NCBI GenBank assembly: GCA_949291945.1
Contig: CASEXH010000014.1
Location: 17,009 to 81,008 of the forward strand
Direction of reading: 5' to 3'
Length of the DNA: 64,000 nt
Source of the DNA: an uncultured Bacillota bacterium
GTDB lineage: Bacteria > Bacillota > Clostridia > Lachnospirales > Lachnospiraceae
Positions 52,752 through 60,010 of this stretch are shown piece after piece. The notes under the pieces were generated by a model. It saw nothing but the letters and a program-made list of their open reading frames with translations. It did not search any database and was not told the origin of the DNA. Numbering within the stretch: position 1 is the stretch's first letter; each line of letters starts with the position of its first letter. The translations under genes and the position numbers were made by a program.

Positions 52752-54154
52752 TTGATAAAGAAATACTTCTGACACAATTAATTAATCGAATAAAGGCATC
52801 TGGGAATCAGTATTGGATCTCAAAAATTGAAGTTCTTCCTAGTAGCCATATTCATGTGGCTGTTATGGTTGAACCTTATATTACAAAGATTATGAAAGGG
52901 GAAAAGACCATTGAATCTCGATTCTCACAAAATAAAATTGTACCATGGAAAAGAGTGTTTCCTGGCGATATTATAATACTTAAACGGTCTGGAGGCGGTT
53001 TTGAATCTGTTTTTGAGGCTGGTGAAGTAATCTCAAAGGAGATAGAGTCTCTTTCTGAAGTAGAACAAATAAAAAGAGATTTCAATGATCGTCTGTGTAT
53101 AGAAGATGATTGGTGGGAAAGAAAATCAAAAAGCAGATATGCCACTTTGATTCCGATAACACACCTGTTGAGTTTTGATCCGTTTGTAATTAAATTTAAG
53201 AATCGTCAATCTTGGTTGGAGTTACCTCAGTCCGGCCACGATGATAAAAAGTTAGTTTCGAGGGAGGTTATAAGAGGCGAGGAAGTACCAGCTACTTCAA
53301 AGATAATACAAGCACCAGTATATTGCATTTCTGGGAAAATTGGAAGTGGCAAAACAACTATTGGTAAAATGTTAGCAAATGAAATTGGTGCTATACATGG
53401 TTCGGTAAGTGATTTCTTAAAAGCTGAGTTAAAGAAACAAGGCAATACAACACCAACAAGAGAACAATTGCAAGATCTTGGAGCAAATTATATTGAAAAT
53501 GGTTGGATTAAATTTGCTTCTCAAACGGTAAAATATATTGGACGAAAGAAAGAATTGCCTTTTGTAATTGATGGAGTTCGCCATATTAATTTTTTGAATG
53601 CTATAAAAATGATATGTTGGCCTGCACCAGTTTACGAGATTATTCTTCGTGCTAATGATGATACCCTGAAGGAACATATCTCACTTCGTGGAGCTGAAGC
53701 ATTTGATTCTACACATCGTGCTGAAGGTGATTTGGAAGGTCTTTTTTCCGCTGCAGACATTGTGATAGATATTGATGGAAAAGGGAAAGAAGAGGTTTTG
53801 AATGAACTTTTTATGAAGCTTGCAGCTACAACAGCATTATCAGATGATAATTTACCTCTTTGCAAAATTCGTGAATTTATTGATCTGTTTAATGAAGAGC
53901 GGAGGTGGAAGTCGTATCATAATGCAAAGGATCTGATTATAAGTATTAATATAGAAGCATCGGAACTGTTGGAAATCTTCCAATGGACTGATAAGAACAG
54001 TGAACCATCTCTTGAAATGATGGAACGTATAAAAGAGGAGCTGGCAGATGTTCTGATATATAGTATTGATTTGGCCAATGCTTGCGGTATAGATATGACT
54101 CAGATGATTATGAATAAACTTATTAAAAATGCCAAAAAATATCCAGCGAAATAA
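52748..54154 (+). CDS. ASCH - P-loop nucleotide kinase - MazG-like pyrophosphatase fusion
   Basis: 468 residues from the ATG at 52748, with GGAGG eight bases upstream and an ATGA overlap with the preceding gene. Residues about 35-150 form an ASCH domain (VEPYITKIMKGEKTIESRFS, PGDIIILKRSGGG). A P-loop kinase follows: GKIGSGKTT at 196-204, FVIDGVRHINFL, ISLRGAEAF, as in deoxynucleotide and dephospho-CoA kinases. Residues about 365-465 are MazG/dCTPase-like: NAKDLIISINIEASELLEIF and KEELADVLIYSIDLANA carry the EExxE...D metal site. ASCH domains are thought to bind RNA or modified bases; kinase plus NTP pyrophosphatase points to handling of an unusual nucleotide. Confidence 0.85.
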   Translation: MIDKEILLTQLINRIKASGNQYWISKIEVLPSSHIHVAVMVEPYITKIMKGEKTIESRFSQNKIVPWKRVFPGDIIILKRSGGGFESVFEAGEVISKEIESLSEVEQIKRDFNDRLCIEDDWWERKSKSRYATLIPITHLLSFDPFVIKFKNRQSWLELPQSGHDDKKLVSREVIRGEEVPATSKIIQAPVYCISGKIGSGKTTIGKMLANEIGAIHGSVSDFLKAELKKQGNTTPTREQLQDLGANYIENGWIKFASQTVKYIGRKKELPFVIDGVRHINFLNAIKMICWPAPVYEIILRANDDTLKEHISLRGAEAFDSTHRAEGDLEGLFSAADIVIDIDGKGKEEVLNELFMKLAATTALSDDNLPLCKIREFIDLFNEERRWKSYHNAKDLIISINIEASELLEIFQWTDKNSEPSLEMMERIKEELADVLIYSIDLANACGIDMTQMIMNKLIKNAKKYPAK

Positions 54155-54249
54155 ATATTTACAGAATCATTAGAGGTAAGAATTCTGATAGAAGTGTACT
54201 CTGTAAAGATTAAAAATAATACACATTACAACTATTGCGTATAATATCG

Positions 54250-54274
54250 TCATCTTGAACGATAAAATAAGTTC
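54250..54274. promoter_or_regulatory. Candidate operator, copy 2
   Basis: Similar to 50281-50303; contains the palindrome GAAC-GATAAAATAA-GTTC. It lies 19 bases before the start of the broken XRE gene, and the two copies bracket the radical SAM operon. The surrounding 54155-54292 contains nothing else recognised. Confidence 0.45.
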
Positions 54275-54292
54275 TGGAAAGGCGGTGGTAAA

Positions 54293-54899
54293 ATGGATGT
54301 AGATCTGAGACTGCGTTAGCTTTTTCAAGAACGTGGCTGAATAGAATAAAAACTTTTAAAGAAGTGCAGTCTCTCAGACTCTACATTAGCGAAGATCTTC
54401 CGCCGCAAATACTATGCATTCGGTTGCAACACTGGAAGTAATCTGCAAGGACTTTGAAATTACATTGTCACAATTCTTTTCGGAGGGCGATCTGGTAGAA
54501 TTGACACCAGATGATTATTACGGTGCGGCGGAGCCGCCTGTCCAGTAAAGTAAGAGCCATAGTTCCGGTGCTACAGAGCCACTTTGATTTTGCTTGTTCA
54601 CTCTGGACTTACTGAGGCACTGCTTGTCAAGGCCGGAGCCGCCATAGCGGGGCGTTAGCCGCCTTTACAAGTAGTGTCTCAGTAAGTAATCTACCAAGAG
54701 CAAAATCCTGAATTTTGACTGGCTTCCAATTCCCGGAATGGTGGCTCTCAAAATCCGGACAGGTGGCTCAAAGCCCTCCGGAATAATCACACCAGAACTA
54801 AAGGAATTATTTAATCGGTGGGTAACACTAACGGCAGAAGAAAAGGAAACCATCAGTCAGCTGATACAGCTTCTTACAAATAACAAAGAGCAGAGATAG
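54293..54899 (+). pseudogene. XRE-family regulator, decayed and interrupted by a MITE-like element
   Basis: The reading starts MDVDLRLR and then meets TAG, TGA and TAA where homologues have sense codons (GGC-TGA and GAA-TAA resemble lost Trp and Tyr). A one-base insertion at CGCAAATACT (about 54409) shifts the frame; afterwards SVATLEVICKDFEITLSQFF followed by SEGDLVELTP is read, the C-terminal part of a Cro/CI-type helix-turn-helix protein common in Clostridia. The frame is cut at 54511 by a 277-bp insert and resumes as ELKELFNRWVTLTAEEKETI to a TAG at 54899. At least five lesions make it non-functional. Confidence 0.85.
54512..54788. mobile_element. MITE-like palindromic insertion with 8-bp target duplication
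   Basis: The insert is flanked by ACACCAGA at 54504-54511 and 54789-54796. Its ends are inverted (TGATTATTACGG at the left; GATTATTCCGG read inward from the right). Inside, most of the left half (for example 54585-54637, starting GATTTTGCTTG) is an imperfect reverse complement of the right half (54661-54706, ending GAGCAAAATC), so the whole element can fold into one hairpin. It encodes nothing. Deleting it with one target copy restores the XRE frame. Confidence 0.8.
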
Positions 54900-55091
54900 T
54901 GAAGTTTAGCCTTGGAGAGATCCGGGGCTTATTTTTATGGGTTTTGTTTAAATCTATCACATATGTTCTTTATGGACAGAAGTTCATTTGAACAAAAGTC
55001 AATAAAACGAGAGATAAAAGAAATAAAGTTCACACAATCGAAGATCTACGTTATAATAAAACATTATAGAACAGAAGCTGGAGGTGATGGT

Positions 55092-55331
55092 GTGGCAGCA
55101 AAATTCAAAGCAGGTGATACGGCCTATCTAATTGAATCAAATCATATTATTCGGGAAATAACGATTGTCAAATTTGCCGGTGGATTTTATCTTATCCGTT
55201 TTAAAGACAGCGGTGGGGGAATTAAAGTCAGAGAAAATCGTTTGTATGCTTCAAAGGAAGAAGCAGAGAATGTAATGACAAAAGCACATTCGAAGACAAA
55301 GCCATCCTATTCACCGTGGAATAATATGTAA
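55092..55331 (+). CDS. Small SH3/KOW-like protein
   Basis: 79 residues from the GTG at 55092, chosen for GGAGGTG eight bases upstream; an earlier ATG at 54912 would add residues that run over non-conserved sequence. The short beta-rich body FKAGDTAYLIESNHIIREIT, then IVKFAGGFYLIRF resembles small KOW or SH3-like folds found in mobile elements. No function known. First gene of the cargo block. The stretch 54900-55091 holds nothing else. Confidence 0.6.
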   Translation: MAAKFKAGDTAYLIESNHIIREITIVKFAGGFYLIRFKDSGGGIKVRENRLYASKEEAENVMTKAHSKTKPSYSPWNNM

Positions 55332-55352
55332 AGAAATTAGGGGGGATACGAG

Positions 55353-55754
55353 ATGAAGTGTTCTGTACTGATAGACAGCGCTTTGATTGGCAAAGATGAA
55401 GTGCGCTTATTAAATGAGTCTGCTGACGGGATATATTTTAGTTCAACTGAAACAGACAGTTTTCTGCCGGCAGAAGTAGTATTGGTACTAATAGATCTGG
55501 CTCAGAATATTGGATATAGTGCAGCATATGATGCAATCAAATTTGTAGCTGCAAAAATCGTACTTTTAATTTCCAAGAAAAAGAAGAAGGAATCTGAAAC
55601 AAGATTTGAACTGACATGTAACGGAAAAAAATTCTCATTGAAAATGGATTGCCCTTTGACAGAACAGCAGGTGGACAAATTGGTTGATGCGGCAGCCCAG
55701 GCACTGCTTTCTGAATGGAGTGAAACAGAACAGAGAGGTGACAATGAAGAATAA
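55353..55754 (+). CDS. Hypothetical protein with a hydrophobic central segment
   Basis: 133 residues, not recognised. An alpha/beta start (MKCSVLIDSALIGKDEVRLL) leads to a semi-hydrophobic stretch at about 35-73 (VVLVLIDLAQNIGYSAAYDA), a Lys-rich patch KKKKKE and a small C-terminal domain. The GGGGGATACG upstream supports the ATG. It overlaps the metallopeptidase gene by eleven bases, so the two are translated together and may form a toxin/partner pair. Confidence 0.6.
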   Translation: MKCSVLIDSALIGKDEVRLLNESADGIYFSSTETDSFLPAEVVLVLIDLAQNIGYSAAYDAIKFVAAKIVLLISKKKKKESETRFELTCNGKKFSLKMDCPLTEQQVDKLVDAAAQALLSEWSETEQRGDNEE

Positions 55755-56685
55755 AATTTCAAACCTTTATCATACGTTGTTTCAATCAAGAGAGCATCAG
55801 AGAGATGAAGCACTGATTAGAGATTTTATTAGAACAGCACAAAAGCAGCATAGTAACCCGTATGAGATGGAAGTTGTTGATCGCTATTTTCGAAATCCAC
55901 AGTTCGTTGAAAACACAATTATAGAGCATATCCTGAAAATGGAGAATATAAAGCTGGATATGGAGTATGTCACATTGTATGCCAGGCAAATGAACGCTTC
56001 TGCAGTAATGGCGGAGAACGATAGAGTGATTTTTGTGGACGAATTGCTGACTTATACGACACTATCGTTTTTCTTGACGGTTTTTTCTTATGCCTATGAC
56101 AGTAGTGAAAAAAACGCAGAGAGATGTGTAAATAATTTTCTTAATCTTTTGAAGATACAAGGCAAGGAACGGGCAATAGGTGTTCATAATCTGCAGGATA
56201 TTCTTGAAATGATAACACTTCCCCGAAATATTGTGGATCTGGCAATGGATTGCTTCTGGACAGCGTGGAGCTTTACGATCGGACATGAGTTGTATCACCT
56301 TATAACAGAAGGTGAGAAGGAAGCGATTCAGGAGGAATACGATGCAGATACTTTTGGTTATCGGGTCTTATTGCATATGATCAAAGAGCAAAAAGAAGGG
56401 AATATGCCGGAAGAAATCAGAGTTTATTATGAGAATATATATTTGTCTCCTGTCATGCTTTTTGAGTATTTTTCTTTGTTGGACGAGTATCGGGCTGGTA
56501 TAGGAAAAAGTGTTATATATTATGATCATCCATCACCGGAGAAAAGGCAGGAACACATCTTTGATATGTTTGAAGATGTTCCAGATGACTTTGATACAAA
56601 AGAGGGAAATGAGGTTCTCAATATCTTTTTAGATTCAGCTGATTCTTTGAAGAACGCAGCATTTCAAATTCTATCTCTTAATTAA
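55744..56685 (+). CDS. HExxH zinc metallopeptidase-like protein
   Basis: 313 residues from the ATG at 55744, placed by AGAGAGGTG. The zinc motif is H181-E182-LY-H185 in SFTIGHELYHLITEG; EEYDADTFGYRVLL about 14 residues on probably supplies the third ligand, the arrangement of gluzincin/M48-like or IrrE-like peptidases. The N-terminal half is helical without a signal peptide, so the enzyme is probably cytoplasmic. No family name is certain. It is embedded in mobile-element cargo with a coupled hypothetical gene and a membrane protein gene, which suggests a toxin-like or regulatory protease. Confidence 0.7.
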   Translation: MKNKISNLYHTLFQSREHQRDEALIRDFIRTAQKQHSNPYEMEVVDRYFRNPQFVENTIIEHILKMENIKLDMEYVTLYARQMNASAVMAENDRVIFVDELLTYTTLSFFLTVFSYAYDSSEKNAERCVNNFLNLLKIQGKERAIGVHNLQDILEMITLPRNIVDLAMDCFWTAWSFTIGHELYHLITEGEKEAIQEEYDADTFGYRVLLHMIKEQKEGNMPEEIRVYYENIYLSPVMLFEYFSLLDEYRAGIGKSVIYYDHPSPEKRQEHIFDMFEDVPDDFDTKEGNEVLNIFLDSADSLKNAAFQILSLN

Positions 56686-56762
56686 AAAATAAGGTCTCAA
56701 ATACAAATGCTGTTTATGAAGCGATGCAAAAATTAATTGATGCTATTCGAGGGAGACGTACA

Positions 56763-57359
56763 ATGAAAGAAAAAAAGATGAAAGAAATAAAAGCAGTGTA
56801 TTCTTTGCATATTGACTTTAAGTATAAAGAAGGAGAAGGTGAACGGTATACATTAAAGCCGGGACACTCCTATAATCTGAATAACAATATTAAAGTGTCA
56901 TATAAAGATATTGCTGATGGAGTTATAGAAATTATAAATACTGAATTAGAGAAAGAGCTAAAAAAATATGATTCTCTTTTCGTGAAAAAAATCGAATATG
57001 TAGAGACGTTTGAAGGAAGTATCGAAATTCTGTTTACTGCAATATTGCAAGTACTTGATGTCGCTGGAAATTTAATGAGTCTCTATGATATTGTTAAGTT
57101 GATTAAAGATATTACAGATCGCTTTATGAATAAGCAGTTAAAGAAATATTATGGAGACTATTTTTTTGCCACAACAAGTATTTTAGCTCCTAATCGTGAT
57201 TATTGGAGATTTGAACATGGGAGGGAGGAAATTCAAGTTAAGAGGGAAAGAGGCTCAAGAGATGCGTTTTTCTATTATCTGCTTATTGCTAATATTGTTT
57301 TACTAATTATAGTAGCCGTTCTTGTGGCTGGTGCTGTTAAAACAGTATATTTTCCTTAA
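56763..57359 (+). CDS. Hypothetical tail-anchored membrane protein
   Basis: 198 residues from the ATG at 56763 with GGGAG upstream; an in-frame ATG at 56724 lacks a ribosome site. The soluble part starts EIKAVYSLHIDFKYKEGEGE, then runs into a middle helix VLDVAGNLMSLYDIVKLIKD and a hydrophobic C-terminal span at about 170-193. The topology is tail-anchored with the body in the cytoplasm. No family recognised. Its place between a metallopeptidase and a DUF2971 gene suggests a shared defence or stress function. Confidence 0.6.
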   Translation: MKEKKMKEIKAVYSLHIDFKYKEGEGERYTLKPGHSYNLNNNIKVSYKDIADGVIEIINTELEKELKKYDSLFVKKIEYVETFEGSIEILFTAILQVLDVAGNLMSLYDIVKLIKDITDRFMNKQLKKYYGDYFFATTSILAPNRDYWRFEHGREEIQVKRERGSRDAFFYYLLIANIVLLIIVAVLVAGAVKTVYFP

Positions 57360-57424
57360 CAGTCTAAAAAAGAGTCAATATAATAAAATCAAGAAGTATG
57401 TCATATCGGGGGGAAGGAGTACAT

Positions 57425-58285
57425 ATGACAAGAAAAGAACTTTTTATCAGAGAGCAGGCTGCGTTAAGCGCTTATAGGGACAATGATATTGATCGTGGTG
57501 TTAGCTATATGGTACAGCTGCTTGATAGAAATAAGACAATGAAATTTTATAGATTCAGACCTGCCAGACAACACGAGATTGATGCGATTAAAAATGCTCA
57601 GATTTATTTGTGTCGTCCTAAAATATATGAAGACACTGGAGACTGTAAATGGATTGATGATTTAGAGGCACTTGTAGAATATGATGTGAAAATACGGAGC
57701 GAAGAAAAGTATAGAAGATTTTCACGTCTTTTCAGCCCGGAATTATATGAGCAGGTAGCTGAGCAGCTAAAAAGCAATCCAAAATATATTCGGATGCAGG
57801 ATAAGGTTCGGAATATGTGCTTGGTTGCCTGTATTACAGATAAAATGAACAATTTTATGTGGGAAAATTACGCAGAGAATAACACGGGGATTTGTTTAGA
57901 ATATGATGTTGAAGATGTACTAACGGCAATTAGTAAAGAGGATCTTCGCTTCTTCCCGATCTGGTATGTAGAAGACCGAAATAAGTTGAAAGATATCCAG
58001 TTCGGCCCGGAAGAATATGCCGAGGAAGCGCCAGAAGAACGGATGAGGGATAAATATATTCTCTCTTGTCTGACAAAAAATAAGGTTCCTTATTCCAGTG
58101 AGTCGGAATGGCGGGTATTATGTGAGAGAACTACCATACCAGAGACTGAAAATGGGAAACTCTATGATTTTATAAGACCCAGCACGGTATATCTTGGAAA
58201 GAATATTTCCGATAATGTATGGTTTGAAGAGGGCATTCGAAATGTCGCAGATAAGTATAAGATACCGATTATTGAACAAAAATAA
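57425..58285 (+). CDS. DUF2971 domain-containing protein
   Basis: 286 residues from the ATG at 57425 with AAGGAG six bases before; the earlier in-frame ATG has none. The family pattern is seen in FYRFRPARQHEIDAIKNAQI, NMCLVACITDKMNNFMWENY, AENNTGICLEYDVEDV and the late YSSESEWRVLCE. DUF2971 proteins are widespread in accessory and phage-defence regions, but no activity is established for this one. Last gene of the cargo, followed by a terminator shared with the convergent recombinase operon. Confidence 0.82.
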   Translation: MTRKELFIREQAALSAYRDNDIDRGVSYMVQLLDRNKTMKFYRFRPARQHEIDAIKNAQIYLCRPKIYEDTGDCKWIDDLEALVEYDVKIRSEEKYRRFSRLFSPELYEQVAEQLKSNPKYIRMQDKVRNMCLVACITDKMNNFMWENYAENNTGICLEYDVEDVLTAISKEDLRFFPIWYVEDRNKLKDIQFGPEEYAEEAPEERMRDKYILSCLTKNKVPYSSESEWRVLCERTTIPETENGKLYDFIRPSTVYLGKNISDNVWFEEGIRNVADKYKIPIIEQK

Positions 58286-58299
58286 AAGACAAAATAAAG

Positions 58300-58325
58300 C
58301 AGCCCCAGGTCGGATCTTGGGGCTG
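58300..58325. terminator. Bidirectional terminator between cargo and recombinases
   Basis: CAGCCCCA (58300-58307) pairs with TGGGGCTG (58318-58325), with A-rich left and T-rich right flanks. Confidence 0.82.
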
Positions 58326-58333
58326 TATTTCAT

Positions 58334-60010
58334 TCATACTGAAGCAGTTATTATCAACGTATCGGATTGAGAGGGTCCAGTCCCCATCCTGTTTGCCTTC
58401 GTCCGCATTTCCTCAAACAATTCCGGATACTTCCATGTGATGCGGTAATCATCCGCTCCATATATTTTCACTTCTTTTACATAGTCAGTAACCATATCCC
58501 GAGTGAGAGCGCCTTTCGACAGATAATATTCTGCTTTTTCTGCGAGCACCAGTATTTCTGGATTGACAGCGACAGAGTAAAACGCAGCTTCTACTTTCTC
58601 CTGATCGGTGATCTTAGCCTGGATTTCATCCGAGGAGTGTGTCAAAACATCTTTGCGGGAAGAAAAGTCTGTTTGCAAAATTTCCCCGGAGGAAAAGGCT
58701 TCAAAGAGTTTCCGTTTCGCCTGAATCACAGACTCCAGCTGACGTTTCAAGGTGAGGATTTGCCGCTGGCAGTCTTTTAGCTGCCTCTTTGCCTGCCGGA
58801 CAGCTTCTTCTTGTTGTGCCTTTTCAAAGAGGATCTGCGTGAATATAGCTCTTAATTCGTAAAATACATAGTCTTCCAGAACAGGGAGCGAATAAGTATC
58901 ATTGGTGCAGTTGGTGTGCTGCAGGTAATGGTTGGTACATCTTACGCCCAGTTTCTCTTTTATATAGAACATATAAAACCCGCAGTGACCGCACCGCAAG
59001 GTGCCCACCAGGACATAGTCTATGGTCTGGTTCCTGCCGTTTACCCAGGGACCTTTCCAGTTTGGACGGAGCCGGACTAATTGACCAGCTTTTTCAAAAT
59101 CTTCATTTGAAATGATCGGTGTGTGGGCGTTATCACGGACGATTTGCTGTTCCTGGGGAACGGAACAGTTCCGTTTATGCTCTGACAAACTGGTATAGGA
59201 CTTATGCGTTATCAGGGTTCCTTTATAGACAGGATTATGGACGATCCTGCTGATCTGCAGCTTTCTCCAGACTGGTTGCGGCTTGGTGCTGGGGATGACA
59301 GGCTTTCGAAGTTCAGGGTGGCGTTTGTTGTATGTATTGGGCGTAGGGATGTGGGAATCGTTCAGCAGGTTTACGATCTCCGTCAGGCCGTATTCAGCCA
59401 GAACCAGATCAAAAATCAATCGGACAATAACGGCAGCCTCCGGATCGAGTTCATATTGCTGTTTTTTCCGGTCAGTGCGATACCCGAAAGGAGCGTTTTG
59501 GGGAAGAAATCCGTTCTTCATTCTTTCTATATTGGATAGACTTCGTTTCTTCGATAAATCTTTACTATAATAATCATAGAACAGTCCCTGCAGAGCAATA
59601 CTCATAGACTGCAGATAAGCAGATTGTTCTTTACTGTCATAGCCGTCATTGATCGCAATGAAGCGGACTCCTTGCATGGGAAAGAATTGTTCTACGTAAT
59701 CTCCGAGCGTAAGGTAGTCTCTGGAGAGGCGGGACATATCTTTTACGATGATACACTGGATTTCACCGGATCTGACTTTGTGCAGCATCATCTGCAGGGA
59801 AGGTCTTGCCGTGTTGACGCCGGTATAGCCGTCGTCAATATATTCTGTATATTCCATGTCGGAAAGATCTGGATGGGAGAGCAGATAGTGTTTAATGAGC
59901 TTTCGCTGATTCGAAATGCTGTTGCTTTCCATTTTGCTGTCAAGATCTTCGTCTGCTTGAGATAAGCGCAGATACGCAGCAATAACGTGAGAATGATTCT
60001 TTTGATTCAT
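58334..60010 (-). CDS. Large serine recombinase 1
   Basis: 558 residues. The N-terminal resolvase domain has YLRLS at 13-17 and the catalytic serine in S31-ISNQ, plus DMSRLSRD carrying the two catalytic arginines. A recombinase domain (ILVNLL-type EIVNLLNDSHIPTPNTY), a zinc ribbon-like CGHCGFYMFY ... CTNHYLQHTNC and a C-terminal coiled coil follow, typical of large serine integrases. It ends the four-gene minus-strand run and overlaps the next recombinase by four bases. Catalytically intact in appearance. Confidence 0.93.
   Translation of the reverse strand: MNQKNHSHVIAAYLRLSQADEDLDSKMESNSISNQRKLIKHYLLSHPDLSDMEYTEYIDDGYTGVNTARPSLQMMLHKVRSGEIQCIIVKDMSRLSRDYLTLGDYVEQFFPMQGVRFIAINDGYDSKEQSAYLQSMSIALQGLFYDYYSKDLSKKRSLSNIERMKNGFLPQNAPFGYRTDRKKQQYELDPEAAVIVRLIFDLVLAEYGLTEIVNLLNDSHIPTPNTYNKRHPELRKPVIPSTKPQPVWRKLQISRIVHNPVYKGTLITHKSYTSLSEHKRNCSVPQEQQIVRDNAHTPIISNEDFEKAGQLVRLRPNWKGPWVNGRNQTIDYVLVGTLRCGHCGFYMFYIKEKLGVRCTNHYLQHTNCTNDTYSLPVLEDYVFYELRAIFTQILFEKAQQEEAVRQAKRQLKDCQRQILTLKRQLESVIQAKRKLFEAFSSGEILQTDFSSRKDVLTHSSDEIQAKITDQEKVEAAFYSVAVNPEILVLAEKAEYYLSKGALTRDMVTDYVKEVKIYGADDYRITWKYPELFEEMRTKANRMGTGPSQSDTLIITASV

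Noticed and set aside
54665..54853. Minus-strand 62-residue open frame in the MITE region
   Set aside because: It spans the insert and XRE remnant antisense, has no ribosome site and no family match.
59204..59570. Plus-strand frames opposite the recombinase genes
   Set aside because: Shadows of the minus-strand recombinase coding sequence.
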